Of a stretch of 14,781 nt of DNA, positions 1 to 6,309 are shown piece by piece. Positions within the stretch are counted from its first letter, which is position 1. Each line of letters starts with the position of its first letter. The notes under the pieces were generated by a model that searched no databases, was not told the origin of the DNA, and saw only the letters and a list, made by a program, of their open reading frames with translations. Both the position numbers and the translations under genes were made by a program. The DNA lies in contig JAETSS010000006.1 in NCBI GenBank assembly GCA_021769545.1, positions 1-14,781 on the forward strand, read 5' to 3'. Source of the DNA: Eubacterium sp. GTDB lineage: Bacteria; Bacillota_A; Clostridia; Peptostreptococcales; Anaerovoracaceae.

Positions 1-177
1 CCGGAAGCAGGCAGGAGGATAATCAGGATGAGATTCTGGGGAGACTACAAACACGAAGAGATCGCCCGGATACTGAACATCAACCTGAACACGGAAAAAA
101 GCATATACAGGCGAAGTCTGGCGAAGATGGAGAAGAACTACTACAAGATCTTCGGGGAAGATAGTATATCGCCATAG
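1..177 (+). CDS. RNA polymerase sigma-70 family factor, C-terminal region 4 (5' end outside window)
   Basis: The reading frame is open from base 1 and stops with TAG at 175-177, giving the last 58 residues of a protein. The segment EEIARILNINLNTEKSIYRR followed by a lysine-rich helix reads as a sigma region 4 helix-turn-helix, the part that contacts the -35 promoter element; a basic stretch ending RRIIRMRFW precedes it, where region 4 normally begins. The family match is by motif only. Whether this is an ECF-type or another sigma factor cannot be told without the N-terminus. An internal ATG at 28 has GGAGG upstream (14-18), so a short separate protein starting there is possible, but the frame is open through the window edge and the helix-turn-helix would lack its first helix. 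Confidence 0.65.
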   Translation, partial: PEAGRRIIRMRFWGDYKHEEIARILNINLNTEKSIYRRSLAKMEKNYYKIFGEDSISP

Positions 178-212
178 TTTCCGGAGAAAATGCCCCAAAT
201 AATGTGCCTATA

Positions 213-246
213 CGCCGGGAGCGCTGGAATCCGAAAGCCACCGGCG
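213..246. other. GC-rich inverted repeat after the sigma-like gene
   Basis: CGCCGG at 213-218 and CCGGCG at 241-246 form a 6-bp stem with a 22-nt loop. No T-run follows on the plus strand, so it is not a convincing intrinsic terminator. It lies between the sigma-like gene and the helicase promoter. Confidence 0.3.
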
Positions 247-266
247 GCATCATTTATAGATACGAT

Positions 267-295
267 TTGCACAAGCCGTTGCGATCTAGTATACT
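267..295 (+). promoter_or_regulatory. Candidate sigma-A promoter for the helicase gene
   Basis: A good -10 hexamer TATACT lies at 290-295 and a weak -35 TTGCAC at 267-272 with a 17-bp spacer. Transcription would start near 302, giving a leader of about 67 nt. The -35 matches the consensus at only three positions, so the call rests on the -10, the spacing and the position. Confidence 0.4.
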
Positions 296-312
296 GATAT
301 GGTAACTATTGC

Positions 313-333
313 ATCAGTCGATCATCAGTCGAT
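313..333. repeat. Short direct repeat in the helicase leader
   Basis: ATCAGTCGAT occurs at 313-322 and again at 324-333, separated by one base. It sits between the candidate promoter and the ribosome binding site of the helicase gene. It could be an operator or chance; nothing else is visible here. Confidence 0.5.
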
Positions 334-368
334 AGCATGCAGCATCAAAACCCCGGAGAAACATACGA

Positions 369-3300
369 ATGAACAGCATTTACATAGACATCTTCAAAGC
401 CATCCACGAAGGAAAATGGCTAAAAATAGAATACAGGAACAGAGACGATCAGGTGACGAAATACTGGATAGGGATCCGTGACCTCGACCCGGTAAAGCGC
501 ACACTGGCAGTGGACGGGCTTCACCTGAGCAAATACACGACGGATTCCTACGACTATATATACATAGACTCCATCATAAGCTCGCAGATAGTGGAGGGGT
601 CGTATTATCCCGTAAACGAAGCGCTGACAGGCGACATAGACATGAACCCTCACAGATATAAAAAGCTGTTTGACAATACTGCCAATCTCAAGATATTGAA
701 CTATCTGGAAATGTGCAATAAGCTGGACTGCGTGCCGTACTATTCCAATTTCGAGCTGGTGCGGTATCTGGACGGTGAAAGCTTTGCAGGCGGCATATGC
801 AGTCTGGATGACGAGCAGTTCGCAACCATCGTGAAGCACTTTCAATACAAAATGTCCGAGAAGCCGTCGGCAGGAGGCAGGATCACCATCAAGCAGCTTG
901 CCATGAACGTATTGAGCATATACACCGAAAAAGGTCTGTACGTGCTGGCATACAGAAAGCTGCAGTTCGATGTAAAAAGCAGGGCGCTGCGTCCCGAGCC
1001 GCAGATCACCATATGCACCGAGTTCATGACGGGCGGGGCCAGGGAAAGCATAAGAAAGTATCTTGATGCAGATGAATATGAGCTGCTGGAGGATTTCGAA
1101 GCCAACCGTGAGACCATCGAAGACTGCATCATGAAAAATCTCGGGCGCAGGATGGAGCTGGATGACAGACCATATGTGATCGGTCTCGGCATGGATGTGG
1201 CTGTGGATCTGCACGGGGAATATCAGGCGATAATGGACATGTATCACGAGGACAGAGTCACCGTACCCATCAAGGCGTTTTTCGGCGATCTACTCAGCAG
1301 ACCGAGAAGGCGTAAATCCTATCCGATAATGCTGAAGGACAACAAGATCAACCTGGATCAGCTTCTTGCCATCAACAACGCCATGAAATATCCGGCGGCA
1401 TATGTACAAGGCCCTCCGGGCACCGGCAAGACCAATACGATAATAAATACCATCATAACAGCCTTTTTCAACGAGAAAACGGTGCTTTTCACATCCTACA
1501 ACAATTATCCAATCGACGGCGTGTTCAAAAAACTCATCACGATGAAATACAAGGAAAAGGACATTCCGTTCCCGGTGCTGAGGCTGGGCAACAGCGAAAA
1601 GCTCAGGGAAGCCATCGAATATATAAACGATATATACGACAGGGTCAAGGATATACCTATATACAGCGCTACCCTTGGCAGGAAAAAGGACGGCCGTATA
1701 GAACAGGCGAAAAAGCTGTCGGAGCTGCTGAAAAGCTATGAGGAGATCCTCGATCTTCGAGAGCGCCGGGAGACGCTGGCAAAGATGCTGGAGCATCAGG
1801 GCACAGATACGGAAAGCATGAGAACGGTGCTGTTCAGAAGCAGCCTGCAGAGTCAGCTTAAGAGTGTGGAAAGCAGGATAGAAGGGGCAGGCGAAATAAC
1901 GGACCGCGAGGCACTGGAACTGCTGGATCCGGATTTCGAACAGCTGATGCAGTATTTGTATTTCACATCGGCGGGATATATCAAAAAGCTGGGAAGCAGC
2001 AGATATGAAGACCTGCGGCAGATACTGAGCATGGAGGACGAAGAAAAGCAGCTGGCTGAGTTTTCCAAATACCTTAAGGACGAGGAAAATATCAGGAAGC
2101 TGTCAAAGGTCTTCCCTATCATGATCACCACCTGTATATCGGCCCATAAGCTGGGAGAGCCGACGCCTAAATTCGACATGGTCATAATGGATGAAGCCAG
2201 CCAGTGCAATACGGCGGTGGCGCTGGTGCCTGTCATAAGGGGAGACAGCCTGATGCTGGTGGGCGATCCGCAGCAGCTTAATCCGGTGATAATGCTGGAC
2301 GAAGCGGTAAACCGCAAACTGAGAAAGGATTACGACATAGCGGATGAATACGATTACAGGATGAATTCCGTCTATAAGACGTTCCTCGCCTGCGACGCCG
2401 TCAGCGACGAGGTGCTGCTGCGAAACCATTACAGATGCCATGAGAAAATAATAGGATTCAACAACAGGAAATATTACAATTCGAAGCTCAACATCTGCTC
2501 CGAAAGCCGGGAGCAGCAGCCACTTGTATATATAGATGTGCGCAATGAGCTGGCAGGAGTTAAGAAAAACACGGCTCCGGAAGAGGTGGACGCCATCATC
2601 CGGTATGCCGACCGCAACAGGGACAAGCAGATCGGAGTCATTACGCCATTCGTCAATCAGAAGCAGCTGATCGAAGAAGAGCTTAACGCTGCAAAGCTGG
2701 ACAATGTCGCCTGCGGGACGGTGCATGCTTTCCAGGGAGATGAAAAGGACGTGATACTGTTCTCCACGACTCTTACGGACAAAACCTACGCAGGTACCTA
2801 CAACTGGCTCAAAAACAACAAGGAGCTGATAAACGTCGCCACGTCCCGCGCCAGAGACAAGCTCATCGTCCTTGCCGACAGCAAAAACCTGAGCCGGCTC
2901 CACGATGATGAAGAGGACGATCTCTTCGAGCTGGTGGAGTATGTAAAGGAAAACGGCAATACCCAAGTGACGCGCAAAGAGGTGAATTCCAGGGCATTGG
3001 GAGTGAAGCCCTTCAGCACGAAGACCGAGGACACTTTCCTTAACACGCTGAATCACGCGCTGGAAAATATCTGGCAGTCGGGCAACCGATACAAGATAAG
3101 ACGCGAAGTGGCCATCGCCCACGTATTCGGCAAGGATGAAGCCGATAACGATCTGTTTTATTCCGGCAGGTTCGATTTCGTCGTATACGAAAGGCGAGGC
3201 GGCGCCGAGTACGCAGTTTTAGCCATAGAGCTGGACGGCAAGGAGCACTTCACCGACGAAGCCGTAAAGCGCCGCGACAGGAAAAAGGCAGAGATCTGCC

Positions 3301-3407
3301 GGGCGCACCAGATGGAGCTCATAAGAGTAGAGAACTCCTACGCCCGACGATACAATCATATCAAGGAAATATTGACGGATTACTTTTCCGTCAGGAAAAG
3401 GCAGTAA
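369..3407 (+). CDS. WYL-like / SF1 (Upf1-type) helicase / PD-(D/E)XK (DUF2726-like) nuclease fusion, 1012 aa
   Basis: Three modules are visible. Residues 1-85 resemble a WYL-type beta-barrel (KWLKIEYRNRDDQ, a DLDP turn, a long YIYIDSI strand), a fold that often senses ligands or nucleic acid. Residues about 335-850 are a superfamily 1 helicase: Walker A GPPGTGKT at 348-355, Walker B DEAS at 608-611, GDPQQ at 632-636, YRCH at 688-691, TVHAFQGDE at 784-792, and the arginine-finger motif ATSRARD at 824-830. The set is complete, so ATPase activity is expected; the order and the VHAFQGDE form fit the Upf1-like group. Residues about 885-1012 look like a PD-(D/E)XK fold: D936, then IELDGK with E954, D956 and K958, then a basic helix and LIRVE, as in DUF2726. 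The start has GGAGAA 8 nt upstream. The gene stands alone with its own terminator. The biological role is unknown; anti-phage defence or damaged nucleic acid processing is inference. Confidence 0.85.
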   Translation: MNSIYIDIFKAIHEGKWLKIEYRNRDDQVTKYWIGIRDLDPVKRTLAVDGLHLSKYTTDSYDYIYIDSIISSQIVEGSYYPVNEALTGDIDMNPHRYKKLFDNTANLKILNYLEMCNKLDCVPYYSNFELVRYLDGESFAGGICSLDDEQFATIVKHFQYKMSEKPSAGGRITIKQLAMNVLSIYTEKGLYVLAYRKLQFDVKSRALRPEPQITICTEFMTGGARESIRKYLDADEYELLEDFEANRETIEDCIMKNLGRRMELDDRPYVIGLGMDVAVDLHGEYQAIMDMYHEDRVTVPIKAFFGDLLSRPRRRKSYPIMLKDNKINLDQLLAINNAMKYPAAYVQGPPGTGKTNTIINTIITAFFNEKTVLFTSYNNYPIDGVFKKLITMKYKEKDIPFPVLRLGNSEKLREAIEYINDIYDRVKDIPIYSATLGRKKDGRIEQAKKLSELLKSYEEILDLRERRETLAKMLEHQGTDTESMRTVLFRSSLQSQLKSVESRIEGAGEITDREALELLDPDFEQLMQYLYFTSAGYIKKLGSSRYEDLRQILSMEDEEKQLAEFSKYLKDEENIRKLSKVFPIMITTCISAHKLGEPTPKFDMVIMDEASQCNTAVALVPVIRGDSLMLVGDPQQLNPVIMLDEAVNRKLRKDYDIADEYDYRMNSVYKTFLACDAVSDEVLLRNHYRCHEKIIGFNNRKYYNSKLNICSESREQQPLVYIDVRNELAGVKKNTAPEEVDAIIRYADRNRDKQIGVITPFVNQKQLIEEELNAAKLDNVACGTVHAFQGDEKDVILFSTTLTDKTYAGTYNWLKNNKELINVATSRARDKLIVLADSKNLSRLHDDEEDDLFELVEYVKENGNTQVTRKEVNSRALGVKPFSTKTEDTFLNTLNHALENIWQSGNRYKIRREVAIAHVFGKDEADNDLFYSGRFDFVVYERRGGAEYAVLAIELDGKEHFTDEAVKRRDRKKAEICRAHQMELIRVENSYARRYNHIKEILTDYFSVRKRQ

Positions 3408-3446
3408 AACTATTGGCGAAGAGCCATCCCAAAAGAAATCAAATTC

Positions 3447-3476
3447 AAAAGACACGACAGTCAGCCGTGTCTTTTT
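3447..3476. terminator. Bidirectional intrinsic terminator between helicase and MATE genes
   Basis: AAAAGACACG at 3447-3456 pairs perfectly with CGTGTCTTTT at 3466-3475 around a 9-nt loop. A T-run follows on the plus strand and the A-rich arm gives a T-run on the minus strand. It lies 39 nt after the helicase stop and about 50 nt past the stop of the convergent MATE gene, so it can end both transcripts. Confidence 0.85.
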
Positions 3477-3527
3477 CATAAGTTCATAGATTCTGCCGTA
3501 CTTAACAAAAGCTCTTTATCCAGTAGT

Positions 3528-4904
3528 TTATATCATCCCCTGCCTTTTCCAGCTCCTGAATTCCGTCAGCGCCAGCGTAAGGGCGATGATGAAGGAGCAG
3601 ACATCGGCAACAGGCGCAGCCAGCAGCGCTCCGTCAAGACCGAAGAAATACGCCAGTATTATGGAAAGGGGAATAAGGATGATGGCCTGTCTCGAAAGCG
3701 GTATCAGCAGCGAACGGGTGGATTTTCCGATCCCCTGGAAAAACGCCGAGGTGCTCATATGCAGACCGTAAACGAAAAACGCCAGCATATAATATCGGAA
3801 AAAGTGCTGCACGCAGTCGAGATACAGCTCATCACCTGTAACGAACAGCATTCCTATCTGACGCGGGAATATCTGATAGATAAGGAACCAGAAAACAGAT
3901 ATGGCGATAGCGATGGTGGCCGCCATCTTGTAGGTCTGCTTTACCCTGTCGTACTGTTTTGCCCCGAAGTTATAGCCGTGGATAGGCTGGGTAGCCGACG
4001 ACACTCCCACGAACATTGAGTGAGCGATCTGATATATCTTCATGATCATGCCGTACACGGAAAGCGCCATATCGCTGCCATATACAGTATGCGCGCCGTA
4101 TATCTGCATCAGATTGTTGGTGATGATCTGCACGGCTGCGGTAAGAAGCTGGGTTATGAGACTCGGGATTCCCAGAGCAAGTATCTGCCTGCTGCGGGCC
4201 CACGTCGGCCTGAGTGCGCTTTTTACGATATGGAAATTCTGCAGGTGTCTCATGTAACGCAGGCAGAGAAAGCCTCCTACCGCCTGACCGATGATGGTGG
4301 CGATCCCGGCGCCCACGACTCCCATTTTCAGCAGGAAAATAAACACCGGATCCAGCACCAGATTGATGACAGCACCCGCTATCATGCATTTCATTGTGTA
4401 TTGAGGATTTCCGTCGGCACGGATCAACGCATTGAGTGATGAACTGAACATCAGGAAAGGCAATCCCCAAATGATTATACGAGTATATGCGAGAGCATCA
4501 TCAAAGGACGTCTTCGTAGCCCCTAGCAGCTTCACCAGCTGAGGTGCAAAGACGGTACAGAGAACTGCCAGCAGAAGCGCGCTTCCGATGAGCAGTGTCA
4601 GTGCGTGGCTCGCGATCTTGTCAGCCTCCTCCGGCTGCTTCCTGCCAAGAAAAAGGCTTATGTTTGCCGCAGATCCGTCTCCTATCATAAGGGCAATGGC
4701 AATGGCGACGATGGTCAGCGGGAATGCTATGTTTGTGGCAGCCATTCCGGTGACGCCCACCCCCTGCCCGACGAAGATCTGGTCGGCGATATTATAAAGG
4801 TAGTTTACCATCAATGTGAGCGCCGTCGGTACGGAATATTTCAGTATCAGCTTTCCTATAGGCGCCGTTTCCAGCATATTAGTAGTTGATGTTTCCTGTT
4901 TCAT
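3528..4904 (-). CDS. MATE-family transporter under FMN riboswitch control, 458 aa
   Basis: The protein is a polytopic membrane carrier of usual MATE length with about twelve hydrophobic segments. The first carries VNYLYNIADQIFVGQGVG, the typical N-terminal MATE signature, and the last includes GLDGALLAAPVADVCSF. MATE proteins exchange cations for drugs or metabolites across the cytoplasmic membrane. I chose the start MKQETSTTN because AAGGAG (plus 4913-4918) sits 8 nt before it. A longer frame reaching 5012 would start inside the riboswitch terminator hairpin and has no ribosome binding site. The leader contains an FMN aptamer, so the substrate is probably a flavin, a flavin precursor or a flavin analogue. 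E. coli YeeO, another MATE protein, is reported to export flavins. The direction of transport here cannot be read from sequence. Confidence 0.9.
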   Translation of the reverse strand: MKQETSTTNMLETAPIGKLILKYSVPTALTLMVNYLYNIADQIFVGQGVGVTGMAATNIAFPLTIVAIAIALMIGDGSAANISLFLGRKQPEEADKIASHALTLLIGSALLLAVLCTVFAPQLVKLLGATKTSFDDALAYTRIIIWGLPFLMFSSSLNALIRADGNPQYTMKCMIAGAVINLVLDPVFIFLLKMGVVGAGIATIIGQAVGGFLCLRYMRHLQNFHIVKSALRPTWARSRQILALGIPSLITQLLTAAVQIITNNLMQIYGAHTVYGSDMALSVYGMIMKIYQIAHSMFVGVSSATQPIHGYNFGAKQYDRVKQTYKMAATIAIAISVFWFLIYQIFPRQIGMLFVTGDELYLDCVQHFFRYYMLAFFVYGLHMSTSAFFQGIGKSTRSLLIPLSRQAIILIPLSIILAYFFGLDGALLAAPVADVCSFIIALTLALTEFRSWKRQGMI

Positions 4905-4959
4905 AGTAAGTACTCCTTGTCGTTTCGGAAAGGGCAGTGCGCGGGTCCTTTGAGGCATT

Positions 4960-4997
4960 AAAAAACATCCGCCAAGCTTTCTCCCAGCTTTCGGATG
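4960..4997 (-). terminator. Expression-platform terminator of the FMN riboswitch
   Basis: Read on the minus strand, CATCCG pairs with CGGATG (outer arms at plus 4992-4997 and 4966-4971), with an inner AAGCT/AGCTT stem, and six T follow (plus 4960-4965). The 3' inner arm GAAAGCTT is exactly complementary to AAGCTTTC just after the P1 helix of the aptamer. An antiterminator can therefore form when P1 is not stabilised. This predicts an OFF switch: FMN bound, transcription ends. Confidence 0.8.
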
Positions 4998-5055
4998 CAG
5001 TTGAAATTTCACGGAAACAAAGATAGCAAAAACATCCTATCACAATGAAAGAAAG

Positions 5056-5162
5056 CTTTCTTCTCCCGTCCAGACTGTCTGTTGGCCCCGGAATTTCACC
5101 GAGTTGGCTTTTGGCTCGCGGGCTGTCACCGCCAGTAGAGATTATCCCATTTCCGAAGAAAA
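5056..5162 (-). promoter_or_regulatory. FMN riboswitch aptamer (RFN element)
   Basis: On the minus strand the conserved blocks occur in the expected order: CTTCGG, TACTGGCGGTGA, AGCCCGCGAGCC, CGGTGAAATTCCGG, GCCAACAG, AGTCTGGACGGGAGAAG. P1 is formed by TTTTCTTC (plus 5155-5162) and GAAGAAAG (plus 5056-5063), eight pairs with one G-U. The first hairpin has a GGGATAATCTC core instead of the usual GGGTGAAATTCCC, a mild departure. It lies about 150 nt upstream of the MATE start and is followed by a terminator. Confidence 0.93.
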
Positions 5163-5175
5163 TATATTTTTCTTT

Positions 5176-5204
5176 ATGGTAACACGGGAAATTGCCATAG
5201 TCAA
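5176..5204 (-). promoter_or_regulatory. Sigma-A-like promoter for the riboswitch-MATE transcript
   Basis: On the minus strand a -35 TTGACT (plus 5199-5204) and a -10 TACCAT (plus 5176-5181) are separated by exactly 17 bp. Transcription would start near 5169, a few bases before the P1 helix of the aptamer, which is where a riboswitch leader should begin. Confidence 0.65.
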
Positions 5205-5254
5205 CGGTAATCGGGAAAAGGGAAATTTTACAGGCGAAGCCTTTTCTAAAGCTG

Positions 5255-5280
5255 CCGATATTGAAAGCGCAGGATATCGG
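5255..5280. other. Inverted repeat beside the 73-bp array
   Basis: CCGATAT at 5255-5261 and ATATCGG at 5274-5280 are perfect complements around 12 nt. There is no T-run. The element lies between the MATE promoter and the first unit of the repeat array and may be an operator or a chance hairpin. Confidence 0.4.
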
Positions 5281-5297
5281 AAGGTGTGGACGGGCGC

Positions 5298-5558
5298 ATT
5301 CCAAAGAAATCGACTCTCAAGCCGTTCATTTTTGGAATTTTACCCCCTAACATGCCGGTTTCGCAGGGGAATTCCAAAGATATCGGGTGCAGACGCTGTG
5401 ATCTTTGGAAAAAACGAGGTGAAATCACGTTGACCGGTGACTTATTCCAAAGAACAATGTCTTATGAGCTGATATTTTTGGAATCGACAGCCCCAGACTA
5501 GTCCATAAGCGCTTAAATTCCAATAATCGTGCGCCTTTACATAAAAAATTTTGGAATT
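5298..5558. repeat. Four-unit, 73-bp-period array of paired inverted arms
   Basis: ATTCCAAAGA starts at 5298, 5371 and 5444, and the variant ATTCCAATAA at 5517: three intervals of exactly 73 bp. The opposite arm ATTTTTGGAA starts at 5328, 5401 (ATCTTTGGAA), 5474 and 5547 (AATTTTGGAA), always 30 bp after the first arm and again at 73-bp intervals. The bases between arms (20 nt) and between units (33 nt) show no clear similarity. Each arm pair can fold into a hairpin of 8-10 bp, with a G-U pair in units 1 and 3 if read as plus-strand RNA. 73 bp is close to seven helical turns, so all units would face the same side of the DNA. No fifth unit is recognisable at 5225 or 5590. The array lies between the divergent MATE and hsp20 promoters. 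Function unknown; phased protein-binding sites are my preferred reading. One further TTTTGGAAT lies at 6272-6280 before the J-protein gene. Confidence 0.9.
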
Positions 5559-5592
5559 ACCCGTAAACAATCCGAAAAAAATTTTAAAATTG

Positions 5593-5619
5593 TTAGCACT
5601 CACTATTGACGAGTGCTAA
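5593..5619 (+). promoter_or_regulatory. CIRCE operator (HrcA binding site)
   Basis: TTAGCACTC (5593-5601), nine bases, GAGTGCTAA (5611-5619): a perfect match to the CIRCE consensus bound by the heat-shock repressor HrcA. It overlaps the -35 element and spacer of the hsp20 promoter, so bound HrcA should block RNA polymerase. hrcA itself is not in this window. Confidence 0.97.
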
Positions 5620-5634
5620 CAATCGTGATATTAT
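5606..5634 (+). promoter_or_regulatory. Sigma-A promoter of hsp20
   Basis: -35 TTGACG (5606-5611), 17-bp spacer, -10 TATTAT (5629-5634). Both hexamers match the consensus at five of six positions. Transcription would start near 5641, leaving a leader of about 93 nt. The 3' half of CIRCE lies in the spacer. Confidence 0.85.
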
Positions 5635-5687
5635 ATAACCATCAAAGGGAAAAGGACTAAGAGATGTAAGGGAAACATAAAGATATC

Positions 5688-5706
5688 CCGGACATCAGGG
5701 GTCCGG
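5688..5706 (+). other. GC-rich hairpin in the hsp20 mRNA leader
   Basis: CCGGAC (5688-5693) and GTCCGG (5701-5706) form a 6-bp stem with a 7-nt loop, 11 nt before the ribosome binding site AAAGGAGG (5718-5725). The hairpin does not cover the ribosome binding site, so it is not an obvious RNA thermometer; it may stabilise the mRNA. Confidence 0.5.
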
Positions 5707-5733
5707 AAAGAGATTTTAAAGGAGGAATGACAC

Positions 5734-6156
5734 ATGTTGATGCCAAGCTTATTTACAAAAGATTTATTTGATGACTTTTTCGATCCACACTTTTACGGAC
5801 ACGACCGCAATCAGGATCTGATGAAGACGGATGTTAAGGAGACCGAGAAAAACTATGAGCTGATGATGGATATCCCGGGGGTGAAAAAGGATGATCTGAC
5901 TGCAGAGCTCAAGGACGGATATCTGACAGTGAGCGCATCTACAAGTCACGACAATGACGAGAAGGATGCGGACGGCAGATATATCAGAAGAGAGCGTTTC
6001 AGAGGAAACTTCAGCCGCAGCTTCTATGTAGGGGAGCAGCTCACCGAGGAAGAGATCAAAGCGAAGTTCGAGGACGGAGTTCTGAAACTGACCATCCCTA
6101 AGCAGACCGAAAAACCGGCTGTCGAGGAAAAGAAATACATTGCAATCGAGGGTTAG
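5734..6156 (+). CDS. hsp20: Small heat-shock protein, Hsp20/alpha-crystallin family, 140 aa
   Basis: An ATP-independent holdase that binds unfolding proteins as an oligomer in the cytoplasm. Residues about 31-123 form the alpha-crystallin domain: TDVKETEKNYELMMDIPGV at the start, a variable acidic loop (DNDEKDADG, 73-81), RRERFRGNFSRSFYV, and the signature GVLKLTIPK at 115-123. The C-terminus carries an I-A-I (136-138) motif that would dock into a neighbouring subunit. The start has a full AAAGGAGG 8 nt upstream. It is transcribed from a CIRCE-controlled promoter and followed by a strong terminator, then by a J-protein gene that could pass held substrates to DnaK. No missing residues or unusual features in the protein. 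Confidence 0.96.
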   Translation: MLMPSLFTKDLFDDFFDPHFYGHDRNQDLMKTDVKETEKNYELMMDIPGVKKDDLTAELKDGYLTVSASTSHDNDEKDADGRYIRRERFRGNFSRSFYVGEQLTEEEIKAKFEDGVLKLTIPKQTEKPAVEEKKYIAIEG

Positions 6157-6179
6157 AGGCCCCTTTAGCATATAGAGCG

Positions 6180-6216
6180 AAGCCAGCTGACAGACGGAAA
6201 TGCCAGCTGGCTTTTT
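6180..6216 (+). terminator. Intrinsic terminator after hsp20
   Basis: AAGCCAGCTG (6180-6189) pairs with CAGCTGGCTT (6204-6213) around a 14-nt loop, and the T-run continues to 6216. It separates hsp20 from the J-protein gene, so co-expression would need read-through or a second promoter. Confidence 0.9.
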
Positions 6217-6309
6217 CATGGCAGACGAAAAGCATCGGTGGGGTCCTCGTGAGGGGACGTATATACCGTAGTTTTGGAATCGGCTTAACTTTGCAGGGGA
6301 GGTGTTAGT

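Noticed and set aside
420..1247. Long open frames antisense to the helicase gene (also 2103-3122)
   Set aside because: They mirror the codon bias of a clearly real gene on the other strand, lack ribosome binding sites, and have no recognisable domains.
4905..5012. Longer N-terminus for the MATE protein, starting at 5012
   Set aside because: It would start in the riboswitch terminator region, has no ribosome binding site, and the extra residues are basic and not MATE-like; a strong AAGGAG supports the start at 4904.
5104..5501. Small open frames in the riboswitch and array region
   Set aside because: They run through the FMN aptamer, the promoter and the repeat arms, and lack ribosome binding sites.
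5298..5558. CRISPR array
   Set aside because: The period is regular, but the conserved part is only 10 bp, alternates in orientation, and there are no Cas genes or full-length repeats.
5641..5733. RNA thermometer in the hsp20 leader
   Set aside because: No sequence complementary to the AAAGGAGG site was found in the leader; the only stable hairpin ends 11 nt before it. CIRCE control is sufficient.
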